A DNA stretch of 64,000 bases from Eonycteris spelaea (Eukaryota; Chordata; Mammalia; Chiroptera; Pteropodidae): assembly GCA_003508835.1 (NCBI GenBank), contig PUFA01000183.1, forward strand, positions 2,294,001-2,358,000, read 5' to 3'. The position numbers and the translations under genes are program-made. Shown in pieces: positions 1 to 12,659 of the stretch (position 1 is its first letter; each line of letters begins with the position of its first letter). Below the pieces are notes generated by a model. The model saw only the letters and a list, made by a program, of their open reading frames with translations, searched no databases and was not told the origin of the DNA.

Positions 1-1099
1 GATCTCCTAAATGTCACCTGGGGCAAGTTCTCCATTGGTAAAACAGCAATGACCTATGGCACATACCTCAGAGGGTTGTTCTACAGACTGTATCCAATAA
101 TTTGAGCAAAGTGCTTAACACAGTGGGTACTCACCAAGGAAGTTCCTTCACCCTGTCCATCTTCAGAACCCCATCAGTAGATTTATGCCCCTGTGCTCTG
201 GTCCCTGGTTAGACTGACCTCTCTGTTCCAAAGTTAGCCAGGAGGCTGGCGGCTTATCTACCAGGCTTGTCACCGCAGAGGCCCTCCCACCTGAGTTGCC
301 TTAGTCATTCCTGAGCTTTTCCCCCCTCTATGCCCTGATAAACTTGTTGCTACACCTGGAACCCAACCCTCCCAATGTAGAGTCTGTTCCTTCTTGTGAC
401 CTCTGGTATCAATATGGGTTGCTGTTCCTCTACTTTTCTTAAACTTCTTTCTTCTATTCACAAAAGATTTCCATATTCATTATTTCAATCCTGGCTTACA
501 TGAGAGCATTTGAGAAGGGGAGTAGTCTAGATAAATGGCTCCCCCCCCCCCCCAGATATCTGACGTTTATTCCTTTGGATACAAAAGCTTTGAAAAAAAA
601 AATTACCCACTTCCAATAGAAAACGTTCTAAAATGTATGGCATGCATTTCCCTGTTTTGTGTAAGAGCACATGCTTTTCTGGGTGCCTGGAGTGGGTTAC
701 CATGAGGAATAGTTCTTGTTGCCTGCACCTGGGTGATGCAAAGTGGGCAGGGGTCTTGGGAAGTTCAGCCCTAAACAGACCATTTGTCCAGGAGGCCCAG
801 CACAGGCAGTTGTGGCTCTGTGGCATTCACCTGCTTGCCTGCCCTTACTCAGGGTTTAGCAGGCATCTTTTCTCCCTGCGCTAGGTAGCCCACCTCCACT
901 GTTTCCAGTTCCTTGAGGTGTGAGCCAGCAAAAAGTAGATATTTTCTAGTGACACTGAAGAGGCAACCTTGTCAAATCAGAAAGCTTGACTTTATACGTC
1001 ATTCCACCTGAAGAGCTTCTTAGAAGTTTCTATACCGCTCCTGGGAAGCCAAACATAGACACTTTGTGGCAATATTTTTCCTGCCAACAAAGAAGTATC
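1..1099. other. Intron of GUCY1B2, nothing recognised
   Basis: No exon matching the missing beta-2 N-terminus and no clear repeat was found, apart from a C13 run at 541-553. An ATG-TAT-GGC at 633 looks like the family start Met-Tyr-Gly, but the next codons do not match. Confidence 0.5.
541..553. repeat. C homopolymer
   Basis: Thirteen C in a row, followed 40 bases later by an A run. Such tracts are prone to length error. Confidence 0.95.
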
Positions 1100-1652
1100 C
1101 TATCTAAACAAGCACTTTTTAATAGAATTTTCACATATACACAAAAGTAGACAGAATTGCATATTGAAGCCCACCAATCCTTCATCCAGCTTGATAATAA
1201 AAATTATTAATATTTTGCTAATCTTGTTTCATCTCTCTGGTCCCTCTACACTTTTCTGGTTTTGCTTTTGCTGGAATGTCTTAAAGCAAATCTCAGGTTA
1301 TCCCTAATTTTACTTATAAATATTTCAGTATGAGTCTCTAACAAGATAAAGATATTTAAAAATAATCAGAATGCCCTTATTATACCTAACAAAATTCATA
1401 ATATTACAGAGGCCCAGGATCCAGCCATATCACAGCTGGCTATGAATAAATGTGGTGGTTGTGGTCTTATTATATTAGATTTCCTAAGATCTTTTCAGGA
1501 CAATCAGCAAAAACTTTTTACTTTGACATAATTTCAAACTTATGGAGGGTTTGCAAGAATAGTACAAAGAATTGCCATATACTTCTCATCTGTATTCCCC
1601 CCAAATATTAACATTTTACTATATTGGCTCTATCCGTCTTTCTATATCCATA

Positions 1653-1701
<49 letters not shown>

Positions 1702-2700
1702 TTTTTCTGAATCAGTAGTTTGATACAGACATGATGTCTCTTTATCCCTAAAAGTTCTCTTACATAACTACAGTACAACTATCCAGCTCAGGAAATGGAC
1801 ATTGGTACAGTGTTGTTATCTAATCCTTTATTGAAGTTTTTCTGATTGTCCCAGTGATATCCTTTAGAACAAAAGAAAACCCTGGTCCATATCAATTGTC
1901 ATTATGCTTCTTCAGTCTTCTGTAGTCTGGAACAGTTTCTGAGTCTTTCTTTGTCCTTTGCAATATTGATATCTTTGGAAAGTTTTGGTCAGCTCTTTTG
2001 TAGAATGCCCCTCAAACAGAATTATGTGATATATCCTTCTGATTCAATTCAGATTATGTTTTTTGGGGGGCAGGAAGACCACAGAAGTGATGTTTTGTCT
2101 TTTTCAGTTTATTGCATCAGGAGGTATATTATGTCAATTTGTCTCCTTATTGGTGTTAATGTTGACTTCTTGGTTAAGGTGGAATCTGCCAGATTTTTTA
2201 CCGTAAATTTACTCTTTCCCCCTCTGTAATTAGTAACTTGTGAGAAGATATGTTTAGACTATGTAAATACCTTGTTGCTTCTCAAACTCCAACTTCCATA
2301 GTTTTGGTATTAATTGATGATTCTTGTCTGACTCAGTAATTGCAATGATGATCAAATGGTGATTTTCTAAGTATATCATTCTTTTTACATTTATTTGTTG
2401 GATTTCTACTATAAGGAAGAATTTCCCCCTCTCCCCAATTTACTTATTTATATCAATGTGAACTCTTGAATCTTATTTTAAAAATAGGTTGAAATTCTTT
2501 ACTTTCATTATTTATTTTAATACTCAAGTTCTCCAAGATTTAGCTAGTGGCAGCCTCTCCAAGGTGGCTCTGTGTCCTATTAACATGTCTCCATCATCCT
2601 TTGGTCACTTTTTTGCTTTCTGGAATGACAAGATATTATAAACTTATCTTTTCCCCAATCCAGTCCTGAAATTTGCTATTTCTCCAAAAATCTCTCAGAA
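1100..2700 (-). mobile_element. Old L1-ME-like 3' region, antisense, probably several pieces
   Basis: Two stretches (1100-1400 and 1520-2700) follow the long antisense L1M-type sequence common in mammalian introns, for example ctaatcttgtttcatctctctgg and cacagaagtgatgttttgtc. A (TA)n/T run (1656-1706) sits inside. The exact subfamily is uncertain. Confidence 0.5.
1656..1706. repeat. (TA)n followed by T run
   Basis: About 18 TA units and a T run of 14, inside the antisense L1M-like region. Confidence 0.95.
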
Positions 2701-2740
2701 AATACATACTCGTACACACACACAAATACACACACATCTT

Positions 2741-2747
2741 CTATCTG

Positions 2748-2793
<46 letters not shown>

Positions 2794-2822
2794 ATCTTTC
2801 TATCTCTCCATTTATCTATCTA
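2741..2822. repeat. (CTAT)n microsatellite
   Basis: About 13 near-perfect CTAT/ATCT units with a degenerate right end, preceded by a short CA-rich stretch. Confidence 0.95.
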
Positions 2823-2824
2823 AA

Positions 2825-4960
2825 ACTATTATCAGCCTCCTGGTATTATTAAGGTGGCTTTTCTAATGCACAGCACAGATTTAATTCTGTTCTCCTTCTT
2901 TCCATAACTGTAACTTTATTCTCATATAATGGGAAAACTGGTTCCCATTATCCACCATACATTTACTTAATATTTACTGATATGTTTAAATCCTTGAATG
3001 TTCAGAAAGTTGTTTCGGAATTCCTCACCCTAAGCTAAGACTGCTAGTTACTTACAGTTAAATATTTATTTAAAGTTATTTTTTGTCTTTAATGTAAGGA
3101 CAAAGCGGTCAGAATACTATGTTCGGATATTACTGGGTTAATTTTTTTCCTGGATAATTAGGTTATTCAAAAGCGTTCTGTTGAAATACTGTTCTATTAA
3201 TCTGTTTCTGTTTGTATTTCATCTTAGGGTTTTCCCCTGTCCTTATTGATCTTATTTCTTTTTCTATAAGTACATGAATCATTAATATGATATCCTCAAC
3301 CAGAACTGCACGCTCAGAGCAGTGTCAGCTCCCCCTCCCCACAGTCCACAGTTTTTCTAAACTTTCCACCTTATTCCCACTAATGCTTGGTGGGTAACCA
3401 ATCTCAATAGTCCCTGGTTTATCCTTCTTATGTTTAACTTTACACAAATAAGCAGATGGATGTGTATTTCCTTATTTTCCCTTATTTGCTACACAAAAGA
3501 TAGAATGCTAAGCATCCTGTAGATTCTCCTTTGCACTATCAAAAACCATGTTAAGGCACCTAGAACTTGTGTTGAGTCATCTTCTGCATTTCCCTGCCAT
3601 TTCCTATACATCCTTGACTTCTTGTGACTAGAGAACTCATGGAATACTAAGTTCATTGAAATGAAACTGTATAACAACACAATATAGGTATTGGTTTTAA
3701 AAAGCGACCTTCATCCTCTGCTAGACAAACATTCTCAACCAAGAATCCTAGAAGAAGCCCCAAACCCAGCACGGATGGAAAACACGACACCCAAACCCAA
3801 GATCTGTGTTCAAGGAACAGTCAGGCTGTCAGCCAGACATCCTTTCCCAGTGACGGAGCTGGGCATGCAGAAACAGAATAACCAGGGTCTGGAACAAGTG
3901 ACTTCGTGGATTTTTGTAGGTTTACAGAATTTTTTAAAAAGTCAAGCAGGCACCCTTTTTACCCAAGGCCACCACTGTCACTTTTCTTGGCTTACAGACA
4001 GCTCAGTGCTCCTGAGATAGGTCCTGGGAGAAAGGAGGCCTCTGAGATGTGTGCTTTCCTGGCAGGTAACAGGATGCACCTGCTCAGAGCTCCAGCCTCT
4101 GGGATGCACAACACAGCTGTTTTTCCCCCCTCAGCTTAACAGGCTAGATTTTCTAAGAAAGGAGGGGTAAGAGAAGGAAAGATAAAGAAACATTCCACAT
4201 CTGTCCATGTACTTTTCAGGAGTTCTTCTTCCAGGGACTCACAAGCATTGAAAAGGACTAGTGTAGAATGAATCTTAGTTCCCGTGGGGGTCAGCAGGTG
4301 GCTCTTGATTCCTATTATTGACAGGCTGCCTTCATTCAGCCAGGGATGGACCCACAACAGAGAACTCAACCGAGGAAATGAACACAGGTCATTACTACCG
4401 CTCACCTACTGTCCTGAGCTTTGTCTAGATTCAGAAGACCTGGCTAACACATTGTTGGGACATATGTATAACTCATCTCTGACAAGACCAGAATAACTCA
4501 TTGGGGACTCTGTCCTGCTCAGATTACAAAATGATTATCTGTCCATCAGTTTGGCTGCAGACAATAAGCTATAAGGATTCTGCTGCTCAGACCATCTTAG
4601 GAAGCAAGCAGAGGCTGGAAAGATCTCTGATCCCCTGCTATTTCTGTAGGAATTCATTGTAGATTGCTCAAGTGACCTAAAAGCCCCTTGCTGTGAATTC
4701 CAGACCTGGTCAGAGCACCAAGGATTCTGGTGATTGTGAGTCTGGCAGGTATCCCATCAGCCTAGGCTTTCCAGACCTTCCCCCAGACCCGAGGACTTAC
4801 CATGAGTCACCACACCATGTAAATAAGAGAATGTTCTCTCACAGAGGCTCCAGACTACCAGCATGGATGGAGCCCTGTCTCCTGCGTCAATGATGAAAGC
4901 CCCTAAGCAGTCCCCACCTTAGAGGAGACACCTTGTTCCTCTCTCTGCTACTCCAGAGGA
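2825..4960. other. Intron of GUCY1B2, nothing recognised
   Basis: Low-complexity and unique-looking sequence; the open frames 3691-4020 and 4136-4405 overlap on opposite strands and have no family match. Confidence 0.5.
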
Positions 4961-4965
4961 TGTGG

Positions 4966-5130
4966 GATATGGTAGAAACAGCACCAAAGTTAGAGTTAGA
5001 GCCAATGCCATTCTGTGATTTGGGTCAATTCACGAAGGTGACTCTCATCTTCAGTGGGCTCACCTGTCAAAAAGGAGACATGATAAGATTTTCTATCTTA
5101 TAAGGTTTTGGCAAGCATTGAGTAAAATAA
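4966..5130 (+). mobile_element. MIR
   Basis: Core MIR order recognisable: ggtagaaacagc, gtgatttgggtcaattcac, then tcacctgtcaaaaaggagac. Confidence 0.6.
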
Positions 5131-5811
5131 CATTAATTGATGTGTGTTTTAGATATTTTAAAATATTCTTTAAAATCATTAGTTGTCTCTCCACAAAGCA
5201 AACAATGGCACACTGTCTATTCCAACAGCACAGAGGGGCAGCAACCCCAAGATTGCTGTAAATCCACCTCCCCAAACTTATTTAAAGTGCTTACTCTTTG
5301 TGTCTAGCACAGGAAAGTTTAGAACAAAGTCACTGCCCTTTAGAATTATCCTACGGTTGGGAAGAAAAGAAAAATGCAACATTTAGAAATTGAGGATTCA
5401 GTGTGCTGTGGGATATTGAGAGAAATCTTTATGGCGAATGAAAAGAGGAAATTGCCCCTCCAAGGGAGACCAGGCTGTGGAAAGGAAGAGAAAGGGGAAG
5501 TCATTGCAAGCATTTGGTGTTATCTTCTGGGTAAATCAGGATAATATAAGCTTGTTGGCATTTTTTTCTACTTGCAGGATTAGTTATTTCTCAGAGATAA
5601 TTTTGTATCCTGGTGGAAGGCCATTGTATTTAAAGATGACTAGAGGAATTAGGACAGATTGTAGAGGCCATACACCCCTATGCCAGAGTGACCCTCATTC
5701 CAGATTCAGCCATCATAAGGATTTGTAGCTCTGCATCCTCTTCTGCAGAGAAATTTCTGCAGAGAAACTCCTGCCATGGGGGTCATGGAAAAGACCGGAG
5801 CAGAATTAGAG

Positions 5812-5985
5812 GGGACTCATGTTTAATGAGCACCTGCCAAATGGCAAGGCTGCACTGGGTGCCTTGAGAGATAAATGTTATCACTGTCATTTTACTGGTG
5901 AGGAAAACAAAGCCTCTTTTAGAAAGAAGTTTAGTAATGCATCATGTAGCCAGGCATTGAACTCTTTGAAAATAAATGAAAACCA
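5812..5985 (-). mobile_element. MIR, antisense
   Basis: gagcacctgccaaatggcaagg, cattttactggtgaggaaaac and catgtagccaggcattgaac follow antisense MIR. This explains why the frame upstream of exon 1 is open without being coding. Confidence 0.65.
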
Positions 5986-6047
5986 CCCAATTGAGAACAA
6001 ACGCTTGCAGGTGCTTTTACTTTGGGGGGCTGCTTTGGATTCCTCAG

Positions 6048-6208
6048 GTGTCTCCATGGAAGCCATCTTGAAACTCTTTGGAGAATACTTCTTCAAATTC
6101 TGTAAGAAGTCTGGCTATGACAGGATGTTACGAACACTGGGAGGAAATCTCACGGAGTTTATCGAAAACCTGGATGCTCTCCACAGTTACCTCGCACTCT
6201 CTTATAAG
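6048..6208 (+). CDS. GUCY1B2: GUCY1B2 window exon 1: heme (HNOB) domain with proximal histidine
   Basis: The exon follows the acceptor ttcctcag and ends at the donor gtaagg. It enters in the middle of a codon (last two bases GT) and leaves in phase 0 after Tyr-Lys. The translation begins VSMEAILKLFGEYFFKFC and ends in the NLDALHSYLALSY stretch. The His of this motif (codon 6182-6184) corresponds to the proximal heme ligand (His105 in beta-1), so NO sensing was possible when the gene worked. The reading frame is open upstream into the intron to 5819, but that part is MIR-derived and is not coding. No earlier exon was found in 1-6047. Confidence 0.95.
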
Positions 6209-7207
6209 GTAAGGTGCTTGAGTCTGGTCTTTGTGGCGTGTGAGGAAGCAAATGTGTGTAGTCATTCTGAGCCATTCGGTGCCATCTCCCTACTCCCCCA
6301 AAAGCAGGGGAGGGCAGTGCAAGTTGCAACGAGGGCCCGTGGTGAATCCTTGGTGCCTGATGTCAGTGGACTGAGGGGTCCCTTGGGAAAAGAAATGGCA
6401 AATGAATACCCGTTGGTCACTTTTATAAACAGGACAACAGGAAGACGGGCAAACTGGAAATGCCAGCTTTGTTATGGAAGATGGCCTATTCTGATGGGGC
6501 TGGTGTGGGTTTGGAATTAAATCTGGAAGATTGATTACAGCGGAAACAAAGGCTGGGAAATAGGTTTCAGTGGATTTGCAAAATCTCTCCTCAGGTTTCC
6601 TGGCCTGGATAGTGCTGATAAACAGCTTCTGCAGCCGGATTTCATTTATTCATGTATCAGAAGGAAAGACTTGACAGGGCCGAGAGCCAGAATCGGACAC
6701 CATCCAACTCTGATTAACCCATGGGGTGACTGTCTGAGGTGTTAGGAAACTAATTTCCCTATTGGGATATGTCCTTCTGGAGTTCATTCTCTGTTTTTTT
6801 TGTTTTGTTTGTTTGTAGAGATCACTGGAAATTCAAATGTTTAGACTCCTCTTTCTGGTTTAGAAAAGAAAATGCTTTATTGAAAAGGTGAATTGGCATT
6901 TACAAATATTATAATAATAATTCATTATTTCATATAAAATAATGTTTATATTTATTTTGAAGACCCTTTATAGTTTAGAAACTTTCTTCACCATTCTGTA
7001 TTTAATGCTCATAATCACCTTTTAAAAAGATTATCATGAGGATACAATATTTGCTAAAATGCCTCATGAACCATAGTGTTACCCTTATAGATGTTAAATG
7101 AAAAACTTATTACTTCCTCCAGTTTTCAGATAGGGAATAAGAGGTGTGGAAACTTTGACTTCAAAGAAGTTGGGTAGTTGTGTCGGCTCTGTTTTATCAT
7201 GTGAATA

Positions 7208-7320
7208 ACTTAAGAATAGAGGGAGTGCAAAGAGACCTGGGTAGGGGGTCAGATGCCATGACTTACTGGCTGGTGATCCCAGACGACTTATTTGCCCTCT
7301 CTGGACCTAATTTTTTTCAC
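7208..7320 (+). mobile_element. MIR fragment
   Basis: gggggtcagatgcc, acttactggctggtgatcc and ttgccctctctggacc match the MIR core. Confidence 0.5.
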
Positions 7321-7635
7321 TTATTTATTTAATAAATATGTATTCAGAAACTACTGTGTGCCAAGAACTTTCTTGGGTATTAGACACTCACAGACAGAAA
7401 AAGGAATAAATATAGGGAAAATAATCCTACCTATAGTGATGTGTAGATTAAAAAAGATAACATGCACATGTCCCTAGCATGGTAATCAGTCCAGAAAAGG
7501 CATTCCATTTTTAATAACTTTCTTTCCTTTTCTTTTTTTCTGTTTAATTTGGCTAGTTTTAAAATTATGATAATTTGTATGCAACCTCCTTTCAAATTTC
7601 TAGTTAAAGTTCTGCAGTTAGGATATAAAAAATCA

Positions 7636-7895
7636 TCTATGGCCATGCCACCCTGAACAAGCCCGATCCCGTCGGATCTCGGTAGCTAAACAGGGTCAGG
7701 CCTGGTTAGTACCTGGATGAGAGACCACCTAGGAATACCAGGTGCTGTGAGTGTAAAAAAAAAAAAATAAAATTAAAAAAAATATATACACACACATAAA
7801 ATAATAATAAGAGATTGTAAACTGACAAGGTCCTTGCAATCTATGAGGCCAACCAAGGGTTACCTTGCCTAAAAACAAACAAACAAACAAACAAA
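7636..7895 (+). mobile_element. 5S rRNA-derived SINE, copy 1 (long form)
   Basis: The first 120 bases follow vertebrate 5S rRNA from ctatggccatgcc to ggtgctgtgag. Differences shared with the other copies include gaccacctagga for gaccgcctggga. An A-rich linker and a 3' module (7811-7875) with the phrase ctgacaaggtcc follow, then a (CAAA)n/A-rich tail. The internal 5S promoter region is largely recognisable. SINEs with this head are known from fruit bats, springhare and zebrafish; the mammalian context favours fruit bats. It lies in intron 1 of the window, sense to GUCY1B2. Confidence 0.9.
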
Positions 7896-8534
7896 CAAAA
7901 AAACCAAAAGACGAAAGAAAGAAAAAGAAAAAAAAAAAAGAAGAGAAAGAAAAAGGAAATCTAGTTAGATACTTTCAATATTCTTCCCTAATATTTTTAA
8001 TACCATATCTTTCATCTGAAAATTTGGCTAATATTTTAAGTCAGTGTTGGAGAAGATATTAATAGTCTTCCATTCATTCATTAAATAAAAAACACTATGG
8101 AATATCTTTTATGTTCCAGATATTGTTCTTAGCATATTACTGTTACACGTATGATAAGAGAAAGGAATCAAGATTTTGAAGTCCTGAGTTCATTGTTTCT
8201 ATACCCATTCTTGCTACCCTTCCTCTGATTGTTATTCCTTTAATGATAACACCAGAGAAGCAATAGAACTCTGGGGGTGAGTTAGAATATTTTGCATATG
8301 AGATAAATAAAATACATAAATGTTGTCATATCCAAGTCGAAATAAAATGTATGCAATGATAACCGATAGCTATATAGTACTCTATACCGGATGAAATATT
8401 ATAGATTGTCTCTTTAGGTAAAAATAAAAGATAATGCTGACTTTCTGTCTCTTGAGTGATTTGGCAGTCCCTTAAGGCATACATTTTTAGTTATACCTGT
8501 GCCTTTAATCTTGTTATTTTTTAGCTAACTTTCA

Positions 8535-8760
8535 TTGAGTGCTAATTATGAGGCAGGTATTTGGCTAAGTATTTATAAACATTGAATTATCTTCTTAACC
8601 CCTAAGCTTAGGTACTCTTGCTTATCCCACTTTAAAGATGAGGTCCAGGAAGGTCAAGTAACTCACAAATCGCTCAGAGTGGTGAGTGTGATTAGTTGAG
8701 CTAGGACCCAACCCCAGGTGTTTCTGCTTCCAAGACCGTCCTCCGGTCTGCTTCTCATTA
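8535..8760 (-). mobile_element. MIR, antisense
   Basis: cattgagtgctaattatgaggcagg, cccactttaaagatgagg and gagctaggacccaacc follow antisense MIR nearly full length. Confidence 0.7.
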
Positions 8761-9654
8761 TTTCCCTTTGCCCCAATTCTTCACTTTTATAAACCCTTAT
8801 TTTAATTAATAAATAAATAAAACATAATCATATTATTTAGAGAGTTGGAGATATCAAGCAGAAGAACTAAAAGCACATACTTTGAGAGGTGTCTCTGGGA
8901 AGCAGCCTAGTGGGGATGGTCTCAGAAGCCTGTCAATTTTCATTTTAGCCCTTCTGTACTCTGTGATTTTCTCCATTATATAAAGTTTGGATATAAATTT
9001 TTTAAAATAACTTTAATTTCCCATTTTATTATATGATTTTTTATATGCAGTGCCTCAAATCTTCTTTAGATTCAACTGAGATGTAAACACACATACATAC
9101 AAACACATACTTTTTCTATACATGCTTTTGCAAAGATAGAATCAGTATTTGGGGGAAAAACTCATTTTAACTAGCAACGCCCCTGAAAGACACCCACACA
9201 CCCACACACCCACACATATCCACACACCTCTCCGTGGAAGAGAGCAAGATCTCAGAAAGAATCCACCTCCTTAATCATTTTTCCTCCTAAAGCTGTGAGC
9301 CAGGGTGCTGAGCTGCCTACTGAAAAAACAGGGGAGAAAACTACTTCTCTCAGGGGTCCCCCACCCCCAGACAGAGTCTTCATCCTTGTTTCTTGATATA
9401 CAGCTGATGTAACATGAAACATACCTGGGAGTCAGCATTCATTCTTGGAGCAAGATGGTCTCTTCTGATGTGTCCTTGATTTTCCAAATATGCAACTTTA
9501 CACCACACACGGCATTGTTCTCTAGAACAGGAAAGAAACTCCTCCACATTCAAATTCCTTTGAGCTTGGAGGCCCTAATCTTTCTGAGAGTGAATAGACC
9601 CATGGCCACTTGGTCACAAACCAAGCATGGCAGCCAGCCACCCCTCAGAGTGGA

Positions 9655-9860
9655 GAGAAGCAGCATGGCATGGTAGAAAGGCTCATTTGAAGGTCAAAAT
9701 GTTATTGTACCATTAATCTAGCCTTAGCTGATCTAAACATCAATTTCCTCTTCTTTAAAATAAAGATAATATTTGCCATATAGAGTCATTTAGGGGGTAA
9801 AGTATAATATAAAATTATACCTGACATATAGGGGCTAAACCATGGTAGCTTTCATTTTTG
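9655..9860 (+). mobile_element. MIR
   Basis: gcatggcatggtagaaaggctc, aatttcctcttctttaaaataaagataat and gacatataggggctaaacc are in MIR order. It ends about 130 bases before exon 2. Confidence 0.65.
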
Positions 9861-9993
9861 TGTAATAGGAGGGGGAGTTTGGGATATAGTTCTATGTGAT
9901 GTAGTGGAAAGTACTGTTGTTTCACAAAGCCTTAAAAGCATAATTTAAATAACTTGGGTTCACTGGGAAAAACATGTTGTGTCTTTTAATTAG

Positions 9994-10093
9994 GAGATGA
10001 ATGCACCATCGTTTCGTTTGGAGAGAGGAGCAGACAGGAAAATGCTTCTCCATTACTACTCTGATAGGAGTGGTCTGTGCCACATTGTACCAG
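9994..10093 (+). CDS. GUCY1B2: GUCY1B2 window exon 2: HNOB domain with YxSxR heme motif
   Basis: This 100-base exon starts in phase 0 with Glu-Met-Asn after ttaattag and ends one base into a Gly codon before gtatgg. It encodes APSFR and then a Tyr-Tyr-Ser-Asp-Arg run. The YxSxR motif that holds the heme propionates is therefore intact: Tyr 10054-10056, Ser 10060-10062, Arg 10066-10068. The C-terminal GLCHIVPG matches the family. It is too short to stand out as an open reading frame and was found by homology and by phase with its neighbours. Confidence 0.94.
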
Positions 10094-10319
10094 GTATGGG
10101 GATGGCATAACCTGTTCCACAGCTGTGAGGTCTTCCCCGCAAACTCTCCAGGATGGCTAACAGCCAACCATGGGTCGGGAGTTAAAACACCCTCCCCTCC
10201 ACGGTCTGACTCTTTGCCATCTTGACCATTACTCCCAAAGTTCTGAGCCTTCAACATAAGTTTCTGACATGCCAAAAGAAGAAAGAATTTGCATAGTTAT
10301 TTCAAGACTTAAAATTGTG

Positions 10320-10580
10320 CAGGTTTTTACATAGTTGTGATAATTCTGCAGGTATTATTTTGTATCAACTGGTTTTATTTATATTTAGCATTATAGAAAA
10401 AATCATCTTTACATGTTTTCACAGTCTGTAAAACCACAATCTTCCATGGTTGAATGATATTTGATATTTTAACTAACTAGGGTATTGTTGACATTTTTGC
10501 TCCGGTAAACAATGCTATGATGAACATCTTCATGCATGCTTTACCATTTTTATGTTATAACACTGGGGTAGATTCCCAGA
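10320..10580 (-). mobile_element. Old L1M-like 3' fragment
   Basis: Sequence such as ggtaaacaatgctatgatgaacatcttc and gattcccagagg resembles antisense L1M 3' UTR. Heavily diverged. Confidence 0.4.
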
Positions 10581-10968
10581 GGAACACTTAAAAAATACAA
10601 TTCTTAATGCTTTTGCAACTGAATTTTGCTTATATTATCTCCAGAAAATTTGGCTAATATCCAGAGTTTGCTTCTTTAATAAGTTAAATGCCTTCCTTAA
10701 ACAAACACATGAATAGCTGCTGAACTGGAAATAAGAATGGCAGGGATATATTTGGTATCCAGCCATGGATAACTTAAATCTCTGTAAAGTTATTTTATTT
10801 TTTAATTTTATTAATCTGTCATATGCTGCCTGTCTCAATGCAGGGCCTGTACTTGGGGAACCTTGGACTATTAATCAGCAGCCGTGTAACTTGATTATTT
10901 TACGATTTTTGCTGACACAACTGTCTTCTGCCATCCCTCACTAATAGATATTCTTCTGCTTGCTGCAG

Positions 10969-11162
10969 GGATCATTGAGGCTGTGGCCAAAGACTTCTTC
11001 AACATTGATGTGGCCATGAATATCCTTGACATGAATCAGGAAACGGAGAGGACGGGGAAGAAGGAACATGTTGTTTTTCTGATTGTGCAGAAGTCTCACA
11101 GACAGATGAGAAAGACAGAGCCTAGGTTACAAGATGGTCAGGACATCCAGAGAGATGAGGAG
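10969..11162 (+). CDS. GUCY1B2: GUCY1B2 window exon 3: end of the HNOB domain
   Basis: The acceptor is tgctgcag and the first two bases (gg) complete the Gly begun in exon 2, giving Pro-Gly-Ile-Ile-Glu. The body reads VAKDFFNIDVAMNILDMN, then ERTGKKEHVVFLIVQKSHRQ, which is the last strand and helix region of the heme domain. A more variable, charged linker follows (residues such as PRLQDGQDIQRDEE). The donor is gtactg and the exon leaves in phase 0. The open frame runs past the donor into the intron but loses similarity there. Confidence 0.95.
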
Positions 11163-11244
11163 GTACTGGGTTTATTGTGTCTTCAGAAAGCACAGTTCTT
11201 CCTAGTTGGAGAATCAACTGGACCTTCTGATAGTGGAGTGAAGG

Positions 11245-11472
11245 CAGAGTTTCTCAATTTCAGCTATTGACATTTGAGACTAGACAATTCTTGTTGTGAT
11301 GGGCCGTCCTGTGAATTATAAGATGTTTAGCAGTATCCCTGGTCCTTACCTACTAGATGCTAGTAACATCCTGATGCCTCATAGTTATGGTCATCAAAAA
11401 TATTTCCAGGTATGGACAAGTGTCTCCAGGGTGGAGGTCGGGGAGCAAATCACCTCTGGTTGAGAACCACAG
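11245..11472 (-). mobile_element. MER5A-like hAT (Charlie) non-autonomous DNA transposon
   Basis: The ends cagagtttctcaa and ggttgagaaccacag are the terminal inverted repeats of MER5-type elements, and the interior matches MER5A in antisense (ttagcagtatccctgg, gtgtctccagg). Flanking octamers agtgaagg (11237-11244) and cgttaagg (11473-11480) agree at six of eight bases, as expected of a decayed 8-bp hAT target duplication. It lies just downstream of exon 3. Confidence 0.88.
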
Positions 11473-12148
11473 CGTTAAGGGAACTTGGATGTACATTGAG
11501 AGGATTTATGGGGTGTATCTTAGCCTAGAAAATCATTGCCTATAAAAATATCAATATAAAGGGCTTGAAGTTTGGATCTGGTGCCTTATTTTGTAATCTT
11601 CCTAAAATAAATTGACCCTTGAAGCCCTTAGTGTGCATTTCTTCATCTGGGGCAGTCAGAGTCTAGAGTCAACTCATCATCTTGTGATTGGTTACCTCAG
11701 TTGCGACTTGTGGACTGACTGTTGTCTTTTAGGTACCACATATATTAGATACACAGCTCTCTGTGTGTGTCCACATAGCTTGTACAAATATCAATGAAGT
11801 CTGTGCGATTTCTAGATCACACAGTATTTATATCTTACAACATTCAAAGTCCACCTCAAGTCTATTCACTGCAGCATCTTCAACCACAGGAAGAGAAGAT
11901 GATCATGTGTAATTTTCCTGCCAGCTCCTCTTAAAACTTTATGAGAAGTTCTTGCTGCCTTCAATAGAGAAACAGCTTGAGGATTATTTAGATAAAAATC
12001 TTGGGGCTTATGAAGTCTTGGTAAAATTGACCTTGCAAGCTCTTACAATTCCTGTGGCCCTAGTCACAGCAGATAGGGCTTGTTCATCTTCTGTCACATG
12101 ACTAGTCACATGGCCAGGCCTGTATGCTTCTCTCCCTGACATCTGCAG

Positions 12149-12260
12149 GCCATCCAGGCAGCTTTCCTTAGGATGAAGGAGAAATATCTGAGTGTCTCTG
12201 TTTGTCCTGCGAAGAAGTCCCCTTGGGAAATTGTGAGAAGTATAGTCATGTTTGGAAAAG
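12149..12260 (+). CDS. GUCY1B2: GUCY1B2 window exon 4: linker between HNOB and HNOBA
   Basis: A 112-base exon between acceptor catctgcag and donor gtgagt, starting in phase 0 and ending in phase 1. It encodes AIQAAFLRMKEKYLSVSVC, a basic stretch, then MFGKG. The RMKEKYL and FGKG segments align with rodent beta-2 and the part between is less conserved, as expected of a linker. No lesion was seen. Confidence 0.92.
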
Positions 12261-12659
12261 GTGAGTGGGTCATTCTCCCAGCCTCAGCTCTCAGAACACA
12301 GTGATTGCTTGGTGTGCACAAATGGGTAAATCCCCTATGATTATTATGTCAGCAATTTTGCAGAGCTTGGATTTGGCCAACATATTTTTTAACTTTAAAA
12401 TGTCAGACTCTAATTTGCCTTCCTTTGCCCCTTTTCTTTGCAGAGTGGCACAGAGACACAGTCTCCCCTGTAATCAGGGAAAGCCACGGGAGAGAGGATT
12501 GGAATCAGTCCCAATTGGTGACTGCATTGGAGAGAAGGAGGATGAGTCCTGACATATTATCGAGAACAACGAGTTTTCCACAGCCCCTCAGGCCTTCTGG
12601 ACTGGAATGCATTTCTGGCCTGAAAGTCTGTGGTTAATAACCATTGTGTCCAGCAATGC

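Noticed and set aside
633..884. Open frame starting Met-Tyr-Gly, as the beta-2 N-terminus does
   Set aside because: The following residues do not match the family and the frame overlaps another on the opposite strand.
2741..2822. Regularly spaced repeats resembling a CRISPR array
   Set aside because: It is a (CTAT)n microsatellite without spacers, in a mammalian genome.
1..6047. Search for the missing first exons of GUCY1B2
   Set aside because: Nothing resembling the expected N-terminal residues with splice sites was found by eye; they are probably upstream of the window.
5819..6520. A 233-codon open frame spanning exon 1
   Set aside because: Only 6048-6208 matches the family; the upstream part is antisense MIR and the downstream part lies beyond a clear donor.
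7636..7760. A functional 5S rRNA gene
   Set aside because: Several substitutions, no T-run terminator directly after the head, and a SINE linker and tail follow.
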